Source: Lentzea xinjiangensis (GTDB lineage Bacteria > Actinomycetota > Actinomycetes > Mycobacteriales > Pseudonocardiaceae). Taken from it: a DNA stretch of 64,000 nucleotides. The DNA is taken from assembly GCF_900110955.1 (NCBI RefSeq), contig NZ_FOFR01000030.1:31930-95929 (forward strand). Direction: 5' to 3'. A program made the translations under genes and the position numbers. A model generated the notes under the pieces. That model did no database searches and was not told the origin of the DNA. It saw only the letters and a list, made by a program, of their open reading frames with translations. Below are positions 40,708-49,092 of this stretch, piece by piece. The number at the start of each line of letters is the position of its first letter. The first letter of the stretch is position 1.

Positions 40708-41604
40708 ATGCCCGACACACCCGCCACCGACGTGATCGGCCGCGTTGACGCGCTGCTCAAGGAAAGCCGCCGCCGCTACCCCGACGCACTCGCCACCGCC
40801 GGCCGCTTGCGCGAATCCCAGCACGGGCGGCAGCTGTCGTGGCCGTCGTGGTGCTGGCCGCCGATGGCCGGCTTCCACGCCTACCTCACCGGCAAGGGCG
40901 TGTTCCCGGCGCTCGAGCTCGGCCGGGTCACCGCGCTCACGCTGTGGCGGCTCGGCCGCGGCGTGTACGTGCCCGACACAGAGGTCGCCGACAACGCCGC
41001 CGGCACCCTGCACGCCACGACCTCCGGCGGTGCCGCGGCGTGGGATCGCGCTGTGCTGCTGCGAGTGCAGGACTGGGCGCGGCTTCCCGAGTGGTGCTGC
41101 TATCTGAGCTTTCCCAGCGGATTCGAGCGCCGCGAGGACGTCGACGCGGTGCTCGCGCCGGCCGGGGTGTTCGTACACCTGGAGCACGACCACAACACCG
41201 GCAGGCCCGAACTGCGCCTGCTGCTCGACATCGACGGCACCTGGGACAACCTGATTCCCATCCCGGTCTACCTCGACCGGCCGACTCTCGGCGCGGCGCT
41301 CGCCGACGCCGGAGCCGTCACCCAGGCAGTCCAAGCCGGGCACATCGGCGCCGACGTCCGTTCCCTGGCCGGACCGACGCGCACCGACGCCGTGAGTGGC
41401 TTGATCGCCTGGAACGTCCTGCCGCTGGCCTTGAGCCTGATCGACCCCGACGCCCGGTTTGCCGGCCCCACCTCACCCGGAACCGTGCCGGCACCGGCCC
41501 AGCGCCACGCGGGCGGATTGTGGAAGCCCGCGCCGGCGACAACGCAGTGGAACATCACCTACCGCTCGCCCGGCCCGCATCTGAAGCTGGTCCCCACGAT
41601 GTAG
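40708..41604 (+). CDS. Hypothetical protein (298 aa)
   Basis: ATG 40708, preceded by GAAGAGGAC, gives a soluble protein. Visible segments are 'PDALATAGRLRESQHGRQLS', WPSWCWPPMAGFHAYL, 'VLLRVQDWARLPEWCCYLSF' and 'PELRLLLDIDGTWDNLIPIP'. It has no signal peptide. The family is not recognised; relatives of similar look occur as single hypothetical genes in actinomycete accessory regions. An upstream in-frame start (40534) would add a low-complexity stretch crossing the CRISPR-like repeat and is rejected. Confidence 0.65.
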   Translation: MPDTPATDVIGRVDALLKESRRRYPDALATAGRLRESQHGRQLSWPSWCWPPMAGFHAYLTGKGVFPALELGRVTALTLWRLGRGVYVPDTEVADNAAGTLHATTSGGAAAWDRAVLLRVQDWARLPEWCCYLSFPSGFERREDVDAVLAPAGVFVHLEHDHNTGRPELRLLLDIDGTWDNLIPIPVYLDRPTLGAALADAGAVTQAVQAGHIGADVRSLAGPTRTDAVSGLIAWNVLPLALSLIDPDARFAGPTSPGTVPAPAQRHAGGLWKPAPATTQWNITYRSPGPHLKLVPTM

Positions 41605-41785
41605 CTGCCCGCACGACGAGGATCGCGGTCACGCGGCATGTCCCGACGCTGCCCGCGGCGGCCTCGCAACGCGCCGAGCTCGGGGCACCTCCGCATCAGC
41701 AACACGGACGGCGTCGAGCACCCATCCGGTGGCGGCCGCTGCTCGCTATCGCGGTGCCCGCGCACCGGGCGGTACGGTGTGCCCA

Positions 41786-41979
41786 TGTCCGAGCAGGATC
41801 CCGAACCGTCGACGGTGGTGTGGCGCGAACTGCCGAACTGGCATGCGCGCAGCATGGCCGCGGGCTTTCAGGCCCTGCGGGATCTCTTCGGCGGCGAGCC
41901 TTCCGAGCGCGCCCGCGCGGTCGTGCAACGAGAGTTGTACCGCGAGCAGGTCGAGATCCCCCCACGCGCGGCGGGCTGA
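41786..41979 (+). CDS. Small protein, candidate antitoxin of a PIN-type pair
   Basis: ATG 41786 gives 64 residues: 'SEQDPEPSTVVWRELPNWHA', 'RSMAAGFQALRDLFGGEPSE' and a basic and acidic helical tail (AVVQRELYREQVEIPP). It ends 5 bp before a PIN-like gene, the spacing of toxin-antitoxin pairs, with the smaller gene first. No DNA-binding motif is obvious. The antitoxin role is inferred from position and size. Confidence 0.5.
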
Positions 41980-41984
41980 CAAGG

Positions 41985-42413
41985 TTGGACGGAGTCGAAG
42001 GCTGGGTGCTCGACACCTCGGCCGTGGAATGGTTCGCGGCCGGCAAGGATTACGCGCACGCCGTGGTTTTCGAGTCGATGCGGCACATCACGCCCCTGCT
42101 CGTCCCCTCCACCGTTCTGGCCCTGGCCTACGCGCGGATTCCCGAGCCCGCCCACCACGCGATCGACGTCCTCATGGGCTTGCCGATCGTCGACCTCCAC
42201 GACATCGACAAAACCACGGCCAAGAGCATCGGCGCCCTGCTGGCCGCGCCCATCGACAAGGACGAGGCCCACGGGCTCGCCGCGATGGCGGCCGCGCACA
42301 CCGTCGTCGCCGCCCGCGTGCGGGACTGGGCGGTCATCAGCGACAGCACCGCGCACCTGCACGCGTTCGAGGGCACGAAGGTCGACGTCAAGCTGCTCCG
42401 CGACGACTTCTGA
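41985..42413 (+). CDS. PIN-like domain protein, candidate toxin
   Basis: The 142-aa protein starts at TTG 41985, five bases after the upstream stop. It begins WVLDTSAVEWFAAG, the first PIN strand with its acidic residue, and ends VISDSTAHLHAFEGTKVDVKLL, like the last PIN acidic strand. The middle is helical ('HHAIDVLMGLPIVDLHDIDK'). PIN proteins are Mg-dependent ribonucleases, many of them VapC-type toxins. Only some acidic residues can be placed, so activity is uncertain. The pair arrangement with the 64-aa gene supports a toxin-antitoxin module. Confidence 0.6.
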   Translation: MDGVEGWVLDTSAVEWFAAGKDYAHAVVFESMRHITPLLVPSTVLALAYARIPEPAHHAIDVLMGLPIVDLHDIDKTTAKSIGALLAAPIDKDEAHGLAAMAAAHTVVAARVRDWAVISDSTAHLHAFEGTKVDVKLLRDDF

Positions 42414-42661
42414 TCCCGCAGTTCCCCCGATCCGGCAGCTACGGCGTGACAAGCCAGGCCTCGGTCAGGTCATCTCACCGGCGTGAGCAGACAGCGCAAC
42501 ACCCGGCACGGCGATCCTTGTTTCGGTCACACGGCGCGGGCGACGAGAAGGCCGCGCTGCACCACCTCGCCAAGGGCGCGCCCATCGCGGTGAGCACCGG
42601 CGATGACCGTCGCCTCGGCAGCCGGACGGGGTTGAGCCGGAACTGGTGGTGCAGCGGCGGA

Positions 42662-43483
42662 TCACAGGCGTCGTCCGACGCCGGCGTACAGGCCGTCCTG
42701 CCCGGTGTCGTGCACGTCGGCCAGCCCGCCGCCGGGCCGCCAGCTTGAGGTCGTCACCAGGCCCGGCTCGACGAGCTCGTAGCCGGTGAACAGCTGCAGC
42801 ACCTCCTCGCGCGTGCGCGGGAAAACGTTGTCGCGGGAGGACTTCATCGTGCGGATGATCTGCTCGCCGCGGATGGCGGTGAAGTCGTCGGTGAGGTGGG
42901 TGAGAGCGAGGTAGCTGCCGGGTGCCAGCGCGTCGCGGTAGCGGGCGAACAGGCCCGCGGGGTCGGCGCCGGGAGGGATGTAGTGGCCGATGGTGATGGC
43001 CAGCAGTCCGACCGGCTGGCCGAAGTCGAGCAGCCGGCGGGTCGGCTCGGCGTCGAGCACGTCGTCGGGGCGGGTGATGTCGGCGTCGACGATGTCGGCG
43101 TTGTCGTTGTCGGCCAACAGCAGCTCGCTGTGCGCGACGGCGACCGGTTCGTAGTCGACGTAGACCACCCGTGCATCCGGCACGGCGTCCTGGGCGATCT
43201 CGTGGACGTTGCCCACGGTCGGGATGCCCGAGCCCAGGTCGAGGAACTGGCGCACCCCCGCGTCGAGCATGAACAGCACCGCCCGGCGCAGGAACGCCCG
43301 ATTCTGCTGGGCGATGCGTTGCACCCCCGGCTGCACGGCTTTGATCCTTTCCGCCAGCTCACGGTCGGCGGCGAAGTTGTGGCCCCCGCCGAGCAGGAAG
43401 TCGTAGGCCCTGGCGGCGCTGGCGATGTTCGGATCCACCCCAGCGAGCAGCAGCTTCTCCGCTGCCTCGTCCCGGGAGGTCAC
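42662..43483 (-). CDS. SAM-dependent methyltransferase, DUF574 family
   Basis: The 273-aa protein starts at GTG 43483 behind GGAGAGGG. It shows the DUF574 signature 'VDPNIASAARAYDFLLGGGH', QPGVQRIAQQNRAFLRRAV, then the SAM motif FLDLGSGIPTVGNVHE, 'ARVVYVDYEPVAVAHSELLL' and 'PVGLLAITIGHYIPP'. The family is large and confined to actinobacteria, with unknown substrates. It is monocistronic here: the 230 bp after its end hold nothing clear, and 320 bp separate its start from the phosphotransferase relic. Confidence 0.93.
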   Translation of the reverse strand: MTSRDEAAEKLLLAGVDPNIASAARAYDFLLGGGHNFAADRELAERIKAVQPGVQRIAQQNRAFLRRAVLFMLDAGVRQFLDLGSGIPTVGNVHEIAQDAVPDARVVYVDYEPVAVAHSELLLADNDNADIVDADITRPDDVLDAEPTRRLLDFGQPVGLLAITIGHYIPPGADPAGLFARYRDALAPGSYLALTHLTDDFTAIRGEQIIRTMKSSRDNVFPRTREEVLQLFTGYELVEPGLVTTSSWRPGGGLADVHDTGQDGLYAGVGRRL

Positions 43484-43804
43484 CGGCCCTCTCCGGAAGT
43501 GAAGACGCCGGGCCGGGTGAGGTGATCGAACTCCGATGAGGTGTGCACGCGACTGACCTAGCCCCTCGACGCCAGCCGGTCAACTGGGCCTCGATGGTGT
43601 CACCCGATCGCGCCAGTGCCAGGGGGCACCGGGGGACCGGTACATGACGGCGCCGGCCCCTGCGCGGCAGCACCGCACGTCGGTGTCCCGGGCAGCTCGA
43701 AGCCCTCGCCCCTGCCGGCGCGCTGATCTGCTTCGGCCGTCCCCGTCGCGGCGTCGTCGTGCGCAGGTGCTGGTTGACGATGCGCTGATCGGGCGGGCGC
43801 GCGA

Positions 43805-44699
43805 CTACGAGATGGCGCGCCATCTCACCGAGCGGTCGCCACTGCGCAGTGACCGGATGCGGACCCGTAGCTGGTCTGCGGCCGCGGGTTTGCCGGGTGC
43901 GAGCCGCAGGTAGGACGACAGTGAGTGCAGTTCGGTGATGTCGCGCAGTACCGTCCACCCCGGCCAGGCGGTGAGGTCGTAGCCGTGGGCGGTGAGAAGG
44001 CGTTCACGCTCGGCTTGTGGGGTGTGGAAGTGGTCGGGCAGCGCGCCGACGAGGTCGAGCTCTCGAGGGCCCAGGCACACCTCGTCGAAGTCGATCAGGC
44101 GCCACCCGTCGTCGAAGGCCACGTTTTCGGTGTGCGCGTCGGCGTGGACGAGCCCGGTGCCCAGCGGGAAGTCCATGCCGTCGAATCGTGAGGTCAGCTC
44201 GTCCGCCCGGTGTGTAAGCCAGGCGCGGTCGTCGTGGGAGAGCACCGGCGCTGTGCGTTGCGCGTCCGTGTCGATCGCGTCCCGCAGGCGGGTCAGCGGC
44301 TGATACCGGCGCACGGGGACCGGGGGTGCCGGTAGTGCGTGCAGCGCGCGCAGCAGGTTGGCGAGGTCGGCGATCGCGGGGTCTCTCGGCGGTGGCCGGA
44401 ACGGCCAGAACGTGGCCACCGCGGTGTCGAGCAGGACCGGCTGCGCCCCCGGCGGCAGGGGCGAGCGCGACGGAGCCCGGCTGGTCGGCGAGCCATCGGG
44501 TCACCGCGATGACGGTGTGCGCCCGGTCCTGGCGCAGTGGCGTGGCCGGCGCGAGCCGGGCCACGAGGTTTTCGTGCGGCAGCAGGTACACGGCGTTGGA
44601 CCGGGCGTGCAGCAGACGGGCGTCGACGCCGAACTCGGCGCACGCCCGGCGCAGGTCCGCAACGCCGGGCAGCGTCGTGTCCGCCCCGGCCGGGGTCAT
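43805..44699 (-). pseudogene. Aminoglycoside-phosphotransferase-like kinase with one frameshift
   Basis: From ATG 44699 the frame encodes 'ACAEFGVDARLLHARSNAVY' and 'ENLVARLAPATPLRQDRAHT'. Near 44458 one extra C shifts the frame; the intact reading is VALALPPGAQPVLLDTAVATFWPF. The downstream frame keeps the kinase motif 'GTGLVHADAHTENVAFDDGW' and 'LIDFDEVCLGPRELDLVG'. The product would be 297 aa, like the intact paralogue at 54572. Its start overlaps the stop of a truncated TPR regulator, the same gene pair as at 54.6-56.8 kb. The shift lies in a C-run, so a sequencing error is possible. Confidence 0.78.
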
Positions 44700-45130
44700 G
44701 CGGCCACCGTCACGTTGTCGATGCGGCGGCACAGGTCGGCGACCTCGGGTGTGTGCGCGAAGGCCGCCGCGGTCCGGCAGAGGTCCTTGAGCCTGGCGTA
44801 GGCGCGCTGCGATGACAGTCTGGTGATGGCGGTGATCGCCTTGTCGCCGGTGGCGACGGCGGCGTCGAGGTCGCCGGCGAGGAGGTACGAGCCGGCCAGG
44901 CCGGGCAGGTTGACGGGGCTGGACCGGGCGTAGTCGGATCCGTAGCCGTCGATGGCCGCGCGCAGGTGCTCGATCGCGTGCTCGGCGAAGCGCTGGTGCG
45001 GCCGGGCCTGCCGGAACTGGCTGCGGGACAGCAGGAACAGGCCGTGTCCCTGCTGGGCTGCGATCTCGGCGGGGGACGACGTGCGCTGCCCAGGGGGAGC
45101 GGTCGCGGCGTCGATGTCGGGATAGCTCTG
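44696..45130 (-). pseudogene. 3' fragment of a TPR-type regulator paired with the kinase
   Basis: The open frame encodes 'AEIAAQQGHGLFLLSRSQFR', HQRFAEHAIEHLRAAIDGYG, 'LAGSYLLAGDLDAAVATGDK' and ends RRIDNVTVAA. These are TPR-like helices as in the regulator at 55498. The TGA overlaps the kinase start (ATGA). Upstream the frame is closed by a stop and then by the 157-bp duplicated segment, so the 5' two thirds are missing. The duplication event probably removed them. Confidence 0.65.
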
Positions 45131-45144
45131 CTATGCCTGATCCA

Positions 45145-45301
45145 GAGCTCGGCCGCGCCGAGGACGGTGTACGTCATGGGGGCAGCCTGCCAGGCAGTAT
45201 CGACAATTCCAGCCGGTGCCGCCGCGGGCAGGCCGATCACGGGCGGCCGCCGCCGAACTCCACGTCTTCGGGCTGGATCAGCGGGTAGCGTGCCGCCGCA
45301 G
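45145..45301. repeat. Relic copy of the 39268-39424 segment
   Basis: About 157 bp match the XRE-gene end and the start of the 122-aa gene at 39.3 kb. The copy lies between the truncated TPR regulator and the end of the Crp-like gene, and supplies the last codons of the latter. Confidence 0.85.
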
Positions 45302-45970
45302 CCTGTCGGGTTCGAGGATGAGCACGCTCTTGTGATCCACCCGTAGCCAACCGCGCCGGGTGAACACCGACAGCGCCTTGTTCACCGCATCGAGGGTGGC
45401 GCCGATGTGATCGGCCAGTTCCTCCGGGGTCAAATCGTGCTGGACCCGCAGCACCCCGTCTTCTGTGTGGCCGAACTGGGCCGCCAGCTGGAGCAGCGAC
45501 TTGGCCACACGGCTGGGCACATCAGTGAGGACCAGGTCTGTCAGCGTGGAGTACGTCCGCCGTACCTGCCGGGCCAGCGAACTCAGCATGTGCTCAGCGA
45601 ACTCGGGGCGGGTGCTGATCCGCTCGCGCACTGCGGCGCGGTGGATGCTGACGGCCCGTACCTCGGTCAGCGCGGTCGCGGTCGCTGCCTGCGGGCCGGG
45701 ATCGAACAGCGACAGCTCGCCGAACATGTCGGACGGCCCGAGGATCGTCAGCAGGATCTCCCTGTCGTGTGCGCGTGCGTACAGATCGAGCTTCACCTTG
45801 CCGGATCGGATGATGTAGAGCCGGTCGCCCCACCTGTCGTGCCCGAAGATCACGTGGCGGCGCGGAAAACTGACCTCCTGTCCGTGGGAGGCAGCGAGGT
45901 CGGCAAGGCCCAGGATGTTCTCCCAAGCAGGGTGAGCATGGTCATCCGGTTCCACGTGAGGCACTCGCAA
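45278..45970 (-). CDS. Crp/Fnr-family transcriptional regulator
   Basis: The 230-aa protein has a cyclic-nucleotide-binding-like beta roll (FPRRHVIFGHDRWGDRLYII, SGKVKLDL, 'LGPSDMFGELSLFDPGPQAA') and a C-terminal winged helix ('VPSRVAKSLLQLAAQFGHTE', DLTPEELADHIGATLDAVNKAL). The ligand pocket has GELSLFDPGPQAATATAL in place of the cAMP-type RTA, but its ligand cannot be named. A TTG start at 45970 is used; GTG codons follow two and five codons later. The last residues (RRHATR) come from the duplicated 157-bp segment, so the native end may be lost; the fold is complete without them. Confidence 0.88.
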   Translation of the reverse strand: MRVPHVEPDDHAHPAWENILGLADLAASHGQEVSFPRRHVIFGHDRWGDRLYIIRSGKVKLDLYARAHDREILLTILGPSDMFGELSLFDPGPQAATATALTEVRAVSIHRAAVRERISTRPEFAEHMLSSLARQVRRTYSTLTDLVLTDVPSRVAKSLLQLAAQFGHTEDGVLRVQHDLTPEELADHIGATLDAVNKALSVFTRRGWLRVDHKSVLILEPDRLRRHATR

Positions 45971-46035
45971 TTGCAGGCTTGATCACCAGGTCATTGAGCC
46001 GATCACTTGATCGGCGCCGGGTTTTCGATGCGGGA

Positions 46036-46647
46036 TCAGGGCCGGGGAGTCGTGTTCGCCACCTGTGCTCGTGGCGGTTTCCACGGCCTGCCGCCGCAGC
46101 CCCGAGCCGCTGCCAGCTGACGTGCCTGCTCAAGAGCACGCTCGGTCACGACGGGGTCCATGCCGAGTGCGCCGGCCAGTTTGCCTACCTCGTCTTCCGT
46201 GGGTGGTCGCCGTGTGCCGTTCTCGATGTACTCGATCCTCTTGCGGCCGATGCCCGTGCGGCGTCCTGCCTCGACCCGGGTCATCCCGGCCTTGTCGCGG
46301 TGTTGCCGGATTACGGCGCAGAGCTCCTCAAGGGCCTGCTGAGTCTCCGGGTCACGCCTGACACGGGACGCCGGGGTCTCGATCGTGTCGCTGGCGTCCT
46401 GCAACTGGCTCATCAAGGTCCGGAGCCGTTCGGTCGCGGTGCGATCCATGCGCAGCGCATCAGCGAGGTGGTACAGGTCGGCTTGCTGGGCCCACAGTGT
46501 GCCGTTTTCGATCTTGGCAACCTTGGACTGGCTGATCCCCGCGCGGCGTCCTGCCTCGGCGCCGCTGATCTTGGCTTTCAGGCGGCACTCGCGGAGGTGA
46601 CCGCCGAGCTCGTCGAGGATGCGTTGGATGTCAGGTGGACGGGCCAT
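46036..46647 (-). CDS. Protein with two XRE-type HTH domains
   Basis: From ATG 46647 the 203-aa protein has a first HTH (AGRRAGISQSKVAKIENGTL, residues about 24-48) and a second ('EAGRRTGIGRKRIEYIENGT', residues about 125-145), joined by a helical linker. The first resembles the MmyB/Cro type that senses operator sites as dimers; two domains in one chain could bind a pseudo-palindrome as a monomer. A basic tail ends the protein. No neighbour in the same operon is obvious: it is followed by the Crp-like gene 66 bp downstream on the same strand. Confidence 0.8.
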   Translation of the reverse strand: MARPPDIQRILDELGGHLRECRLKAKISGAEAGRRAGISQSKVAKIENGTLWAQQADLYHLADALRMDRTATERLRTLMSQLQDASDTIETPASRVRRDPETQQALEELCAVIRQHRDKAGMTRVEAGRRTGIGRKRIEYIENGTRRPPTEDEVGKLAGALGMDPVVTERALEQARQLAAARGCGGRPWKPPRAQVANTTPRP

Positions 46648-46853
46648 TGGTTCGTCTGGTCCATGTCGACTCGAAAACTCGTGCTGATCACGCCGCATCC
46701 GTGGTGGCGGCAGAACATGTGTGCGTATCCGAGTGCCCCGTAGGTGGTTCGGCGCGCCGCCGAGCGAGCGTCGACGACGCGCCGAACCATGACCACCCTG
46801 AACTCAGGGTGGTCATGGGCGCGTGACGTGGCTTCGCCGCGTGCCGGGTACTT

Positions 46854-47939
46854 CTAGCCGACGCGCGTCAGTTCCCGCTGCATCGGCGCGGTGGTGGTGA
46901 TCTTGATGCTCGGGTGCGGGATCGGGCCACCCTGTGCGGCGGTGAGCGGAAGGTCGTGAGCGATCTCGCCCCTGCGCACCGCGTTGATCCACGAGGAGAT
47001 CGGGGCGATGCTGGTGCTCACGTCGGGGCTTTCACCGCAGTCGACGTTGGCACCGCGGCTGATCACCCCCACGACCAGGTCCCGGCCAGGCTTCTCCTCG
47101 ACGACCGGTCCGCCGGAGTCGCCGTTGCACGCGCCCTTGCCGGGACCGTTGCTGCGGCGAGGGTTGTTGGTGCACATGTCGGTGCTGGAGATCTCCGCGC
47201 TGGCACAGGCCTGCTGCTGCAGGACCGTGGTGCGCAACTGGTACGCCGTCGTGGGTGAGGCCGCCGACGAGTTGGAGGTCCGGCCGAATCCGACGAGCGA
47301 GACTTTCGAGCCCGGCCGCGGCTCGGTGGTGGCCACGGTGGCGCCCCGGACCTGGACCGGGGTGGCCAGCCGGATCATCGCGGCGTCGCCGGCGCCCTTC
47401 TTCTCGACCGGGGCCTCGCCGCCGGGAATCCACTCCCAGCCGGGGAAGACGACGATCTCCGTGACCGGCACCGGGGCCACCTGCGTGCGGTCGAGCGAGC
47501 CCGCCCGCACCTGGTAGGCCTTGGCCTGCACCGGAATCCAGACCGGCGAGCCGTTGATCCGCTCGCTGAACAACGCGGCTTTCGCCTGCGCGATGCCCGT
47601 CGGCAGGTTCGTAACGCAGTGCGCGGCCAGCAGGCCCCACTGCACCCAGCCCGGCCGCTTCTCGTCCTCGAGCATGGTCGCGGTGCAGGTCAGGTGGTCG
47701 TCACGGTAGTAGTCCTGCGCGTCGTACTCGACAGCCACGAGCCCGTCGGTGAGCCGGGTCGCCTGCCCACCGCCGACGACCTGGGTATCGACATCACCCG
47801 AGGGCGCCGGCGTCGTGACCGAGACCTCACCGGTGGGCGAGGTCGCGGCGACCTGACCAGTAGCCGCCGGGGCGACTCCGATCATGAGCATGATCGCTGC
47901 GAACACCGCGATGAAACCACGCCGAATGTTGGTTTCCAA
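46854..47939 (-). CDS. Secreted trypsin-like serine protease (S1 family)
   Basis: The 361-aa precursor has a signal peptide (to about residue 29) and a short pro-region ending before VVGGGQATRL. The chymotrypsin fold carries the triad: LLAAHC (His), GDAAMIRL (Asp) and CNGDSGGPVV (Ser), with paired cysteines at CTATMLE...AHC, CASAEI...MC and CNG...DC. The S1 pocket before GDSGGP cannot be read with certainty. Activation would need cleavage before VVGG. It is a single gene, with no inhibitor next to it. ATG 47939 lies downstream of GGAGGAAAG. Confidence 0.92.
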   Translation of the reverse strand: METNIRRGFIAVFAAIMLMIGVAPAATGQVAATSPTGEVSVTTPAPSGDVDTQVVGGGQATRLTDGLVAVEYDAQDYYRDDHLTCTATMLEDEKRPGWVQWGLLAAHCVTNLPTGIAQAKAALFSERINGSPVWIPVQAKAYQVRAGSLDRTQVAPVPVTEIVVFPGWEWIPGGEAPVEKKGAGDAAMIRLATPVQVRGATVATTEPRPGSKVSLVGFGRTSNSSAASPTTAYQLRTTVLQQQACASAEISSTDMCTNNPRRSNGPGKGACNGDSGGPVVEEKPGRDLVVGVISRGANVDCGESPDVSTSIAPISSWINAVRRGEIAHDLPLTAAQGGPIPHPSIKITTTAPMQRELTRVG

Positions 47940-48005
47940 GACGGAACTTTCCTCCTATCGGTTGCGCTGTAAACAATCCGGAGTCCCATGCGGTCATCCG
48001 GAGCT

Positions 48006-48278
48006 TCATGAGCGAGCGCGTGCCGCTGTCGCGCAGACACGTTCTCGCTGACCTGTAACGGGTTCTCGGCTGACCACCAGCGGTCCTGTGTAGCCGGTCG
48101 ACTGCGGTGCGGGCGTCGGCGCGGCGCGCTTGCCTGCCAGTCGCACCCTGCGCCAGGACCGGTCTTTCCGGTCCGGATCCCATCCGCCGCAACGCCAACC
48201 TGACGCGAACTCGCAGACGACGCAGTGCGGGTCGGTGTCGTGTCTGGTGACGCAGGGAAGGGAGGTCTGCGCCACCAC
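48006..48278 (-). CDS. Possible small Cys-rich protein
   Basis: A frame of up to 90 residues includes 'RHDTDPHCVVCEFASGWRCG', with Cys spacing that could bind zinc, and a basic tail. Several frames are open here and the start is unclear. I do not recognise a family. The stretch between 47940 and 48508 otherwise holds only the protease promoter region. Confidence 0.28.
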   Translation of the reverse strand: MVAQTSLPCVTRHDTDPHCVVCEFASGWRCGGWDPDRKDRSWRRVRLAGKRAAPTPAPQSTGYTGPLVVSREPVTGQRERVCATAARARS

Positions 48279-48508
48279 ACATCACCACCGCAGGCGCCCG
48301 CAACGGTGACCGCCGGCTCCAGCGCGACGTCGCATCGCGCCGGGCAGCAGCACAGGATTCGTCACGGGCGGGTCCATTCATGACTGAGGATGAGGTGGGG
48401 GTCTGGTCACGTGGGTCGCGGTATTCCCAGGCCGCCGCGCGTTCGGCGAGTGCCTCGTCCAAAGGCTCAGGTCTCCTTGTTGGTGGGACCTAGCCCGCTA
48501 CGACCTCG

Positions 48509-48778
48509 TCAACGGCACACGCGTTCGAGGTGTCCAGCGGAGGTGAGCGAGTTCGTCGCACAGGCTGGCGTGGCGAGCCGGCGGTGCGAGGAAGTCTGAG
48601 AACGAGCGTCTGCGACGCCGGTCGTTGCGGCGGGGACGATCAAGACCAGTGGTGTCACGGTCGGACGGGTGACCGGCGCAATGTCGGATGCCGCGGTAGC
48701 GAGGATGGGCAGCACGGCGACCGGTGTGGCCAGCGCGAGGCCTGCGGCGGCAGCAAGTCCTCTGGTGAGGGCGTTCAT
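48509..48778 (-). CDS. Possible small secreted protein
   Basis: ATG 48778, behind GAAGGACC, opens an 89-aa frame with a clear hydrophobic stretch 'LAAAAGLALATPVAVLPILA' after MNALTRG, as in a signal peptide or anchor. The remainder is Thr- and Arg-rich with two Cys. There is no recognised family. It may belong to the group of small genes downstream of the CPBP protease. Confidence 0.4.
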   Translation of the reverse strand: MNALTRGLAAAAGLALATPVAVLPILATAASDIAPVTRPTVTPLVLIVPAATTGVADARSQTSSHRRLATPACATNSLTSAGHLERVCR

Positions 48779-48912
48779 GCGGTGGGGGTCCTTCGTTGAT
48801 GCCCACCCTGCGGGGGTGGGAGGGTGTGATGCTCGAGCTGAGTCGGCGCGCGCTGTCGATCACCTGGCATCCGCCACACGTGGCCGCTGAGTGCGAGCGC
48901 GCCGGCGGGGCG

Positions 48913-49092
48913 TCAGGTGCCGGATCGACGTGGCGGCCGGAGCGACTTGACGTGGCCATGCGTGCATTCGACGTAGCCGCAGCGGATCCGGTAGACGGCG
49001 CACCAGTGCTCGCCGGGGTGGTTGTGGGAGAACTGGACGGGTGGTCGTGGCTGGGCGTGTGGGTGTGGGGCCGCGATTGTGGCGGTGGTCAT
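48913..49092 (-). CDS. Small His/Cys protein coupled to a CPBP protease gene
   Basis: The ATG at 49092 overlaps the TGA of the membrane protease gene (ATGA), which supports it. The 59-aa product is 'MTTATIAAPHPHAQPRPPVQ' followed by FSHNHPGEHWCAVYRIRCGY and VECTHGHVKSLRPP. Three Cys and several His suggest metal binding. No family is recognised. A small peptide next to a CPBP protease could be a substrate of it, but this is speculation. Confidence 0.5.
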   Translation of the reverse strand: MTTATIAAPHPHAQPRPPVQFSHNHPGEHWCAVYRIRCGYVECTHGHVKSLRPPRRSGT

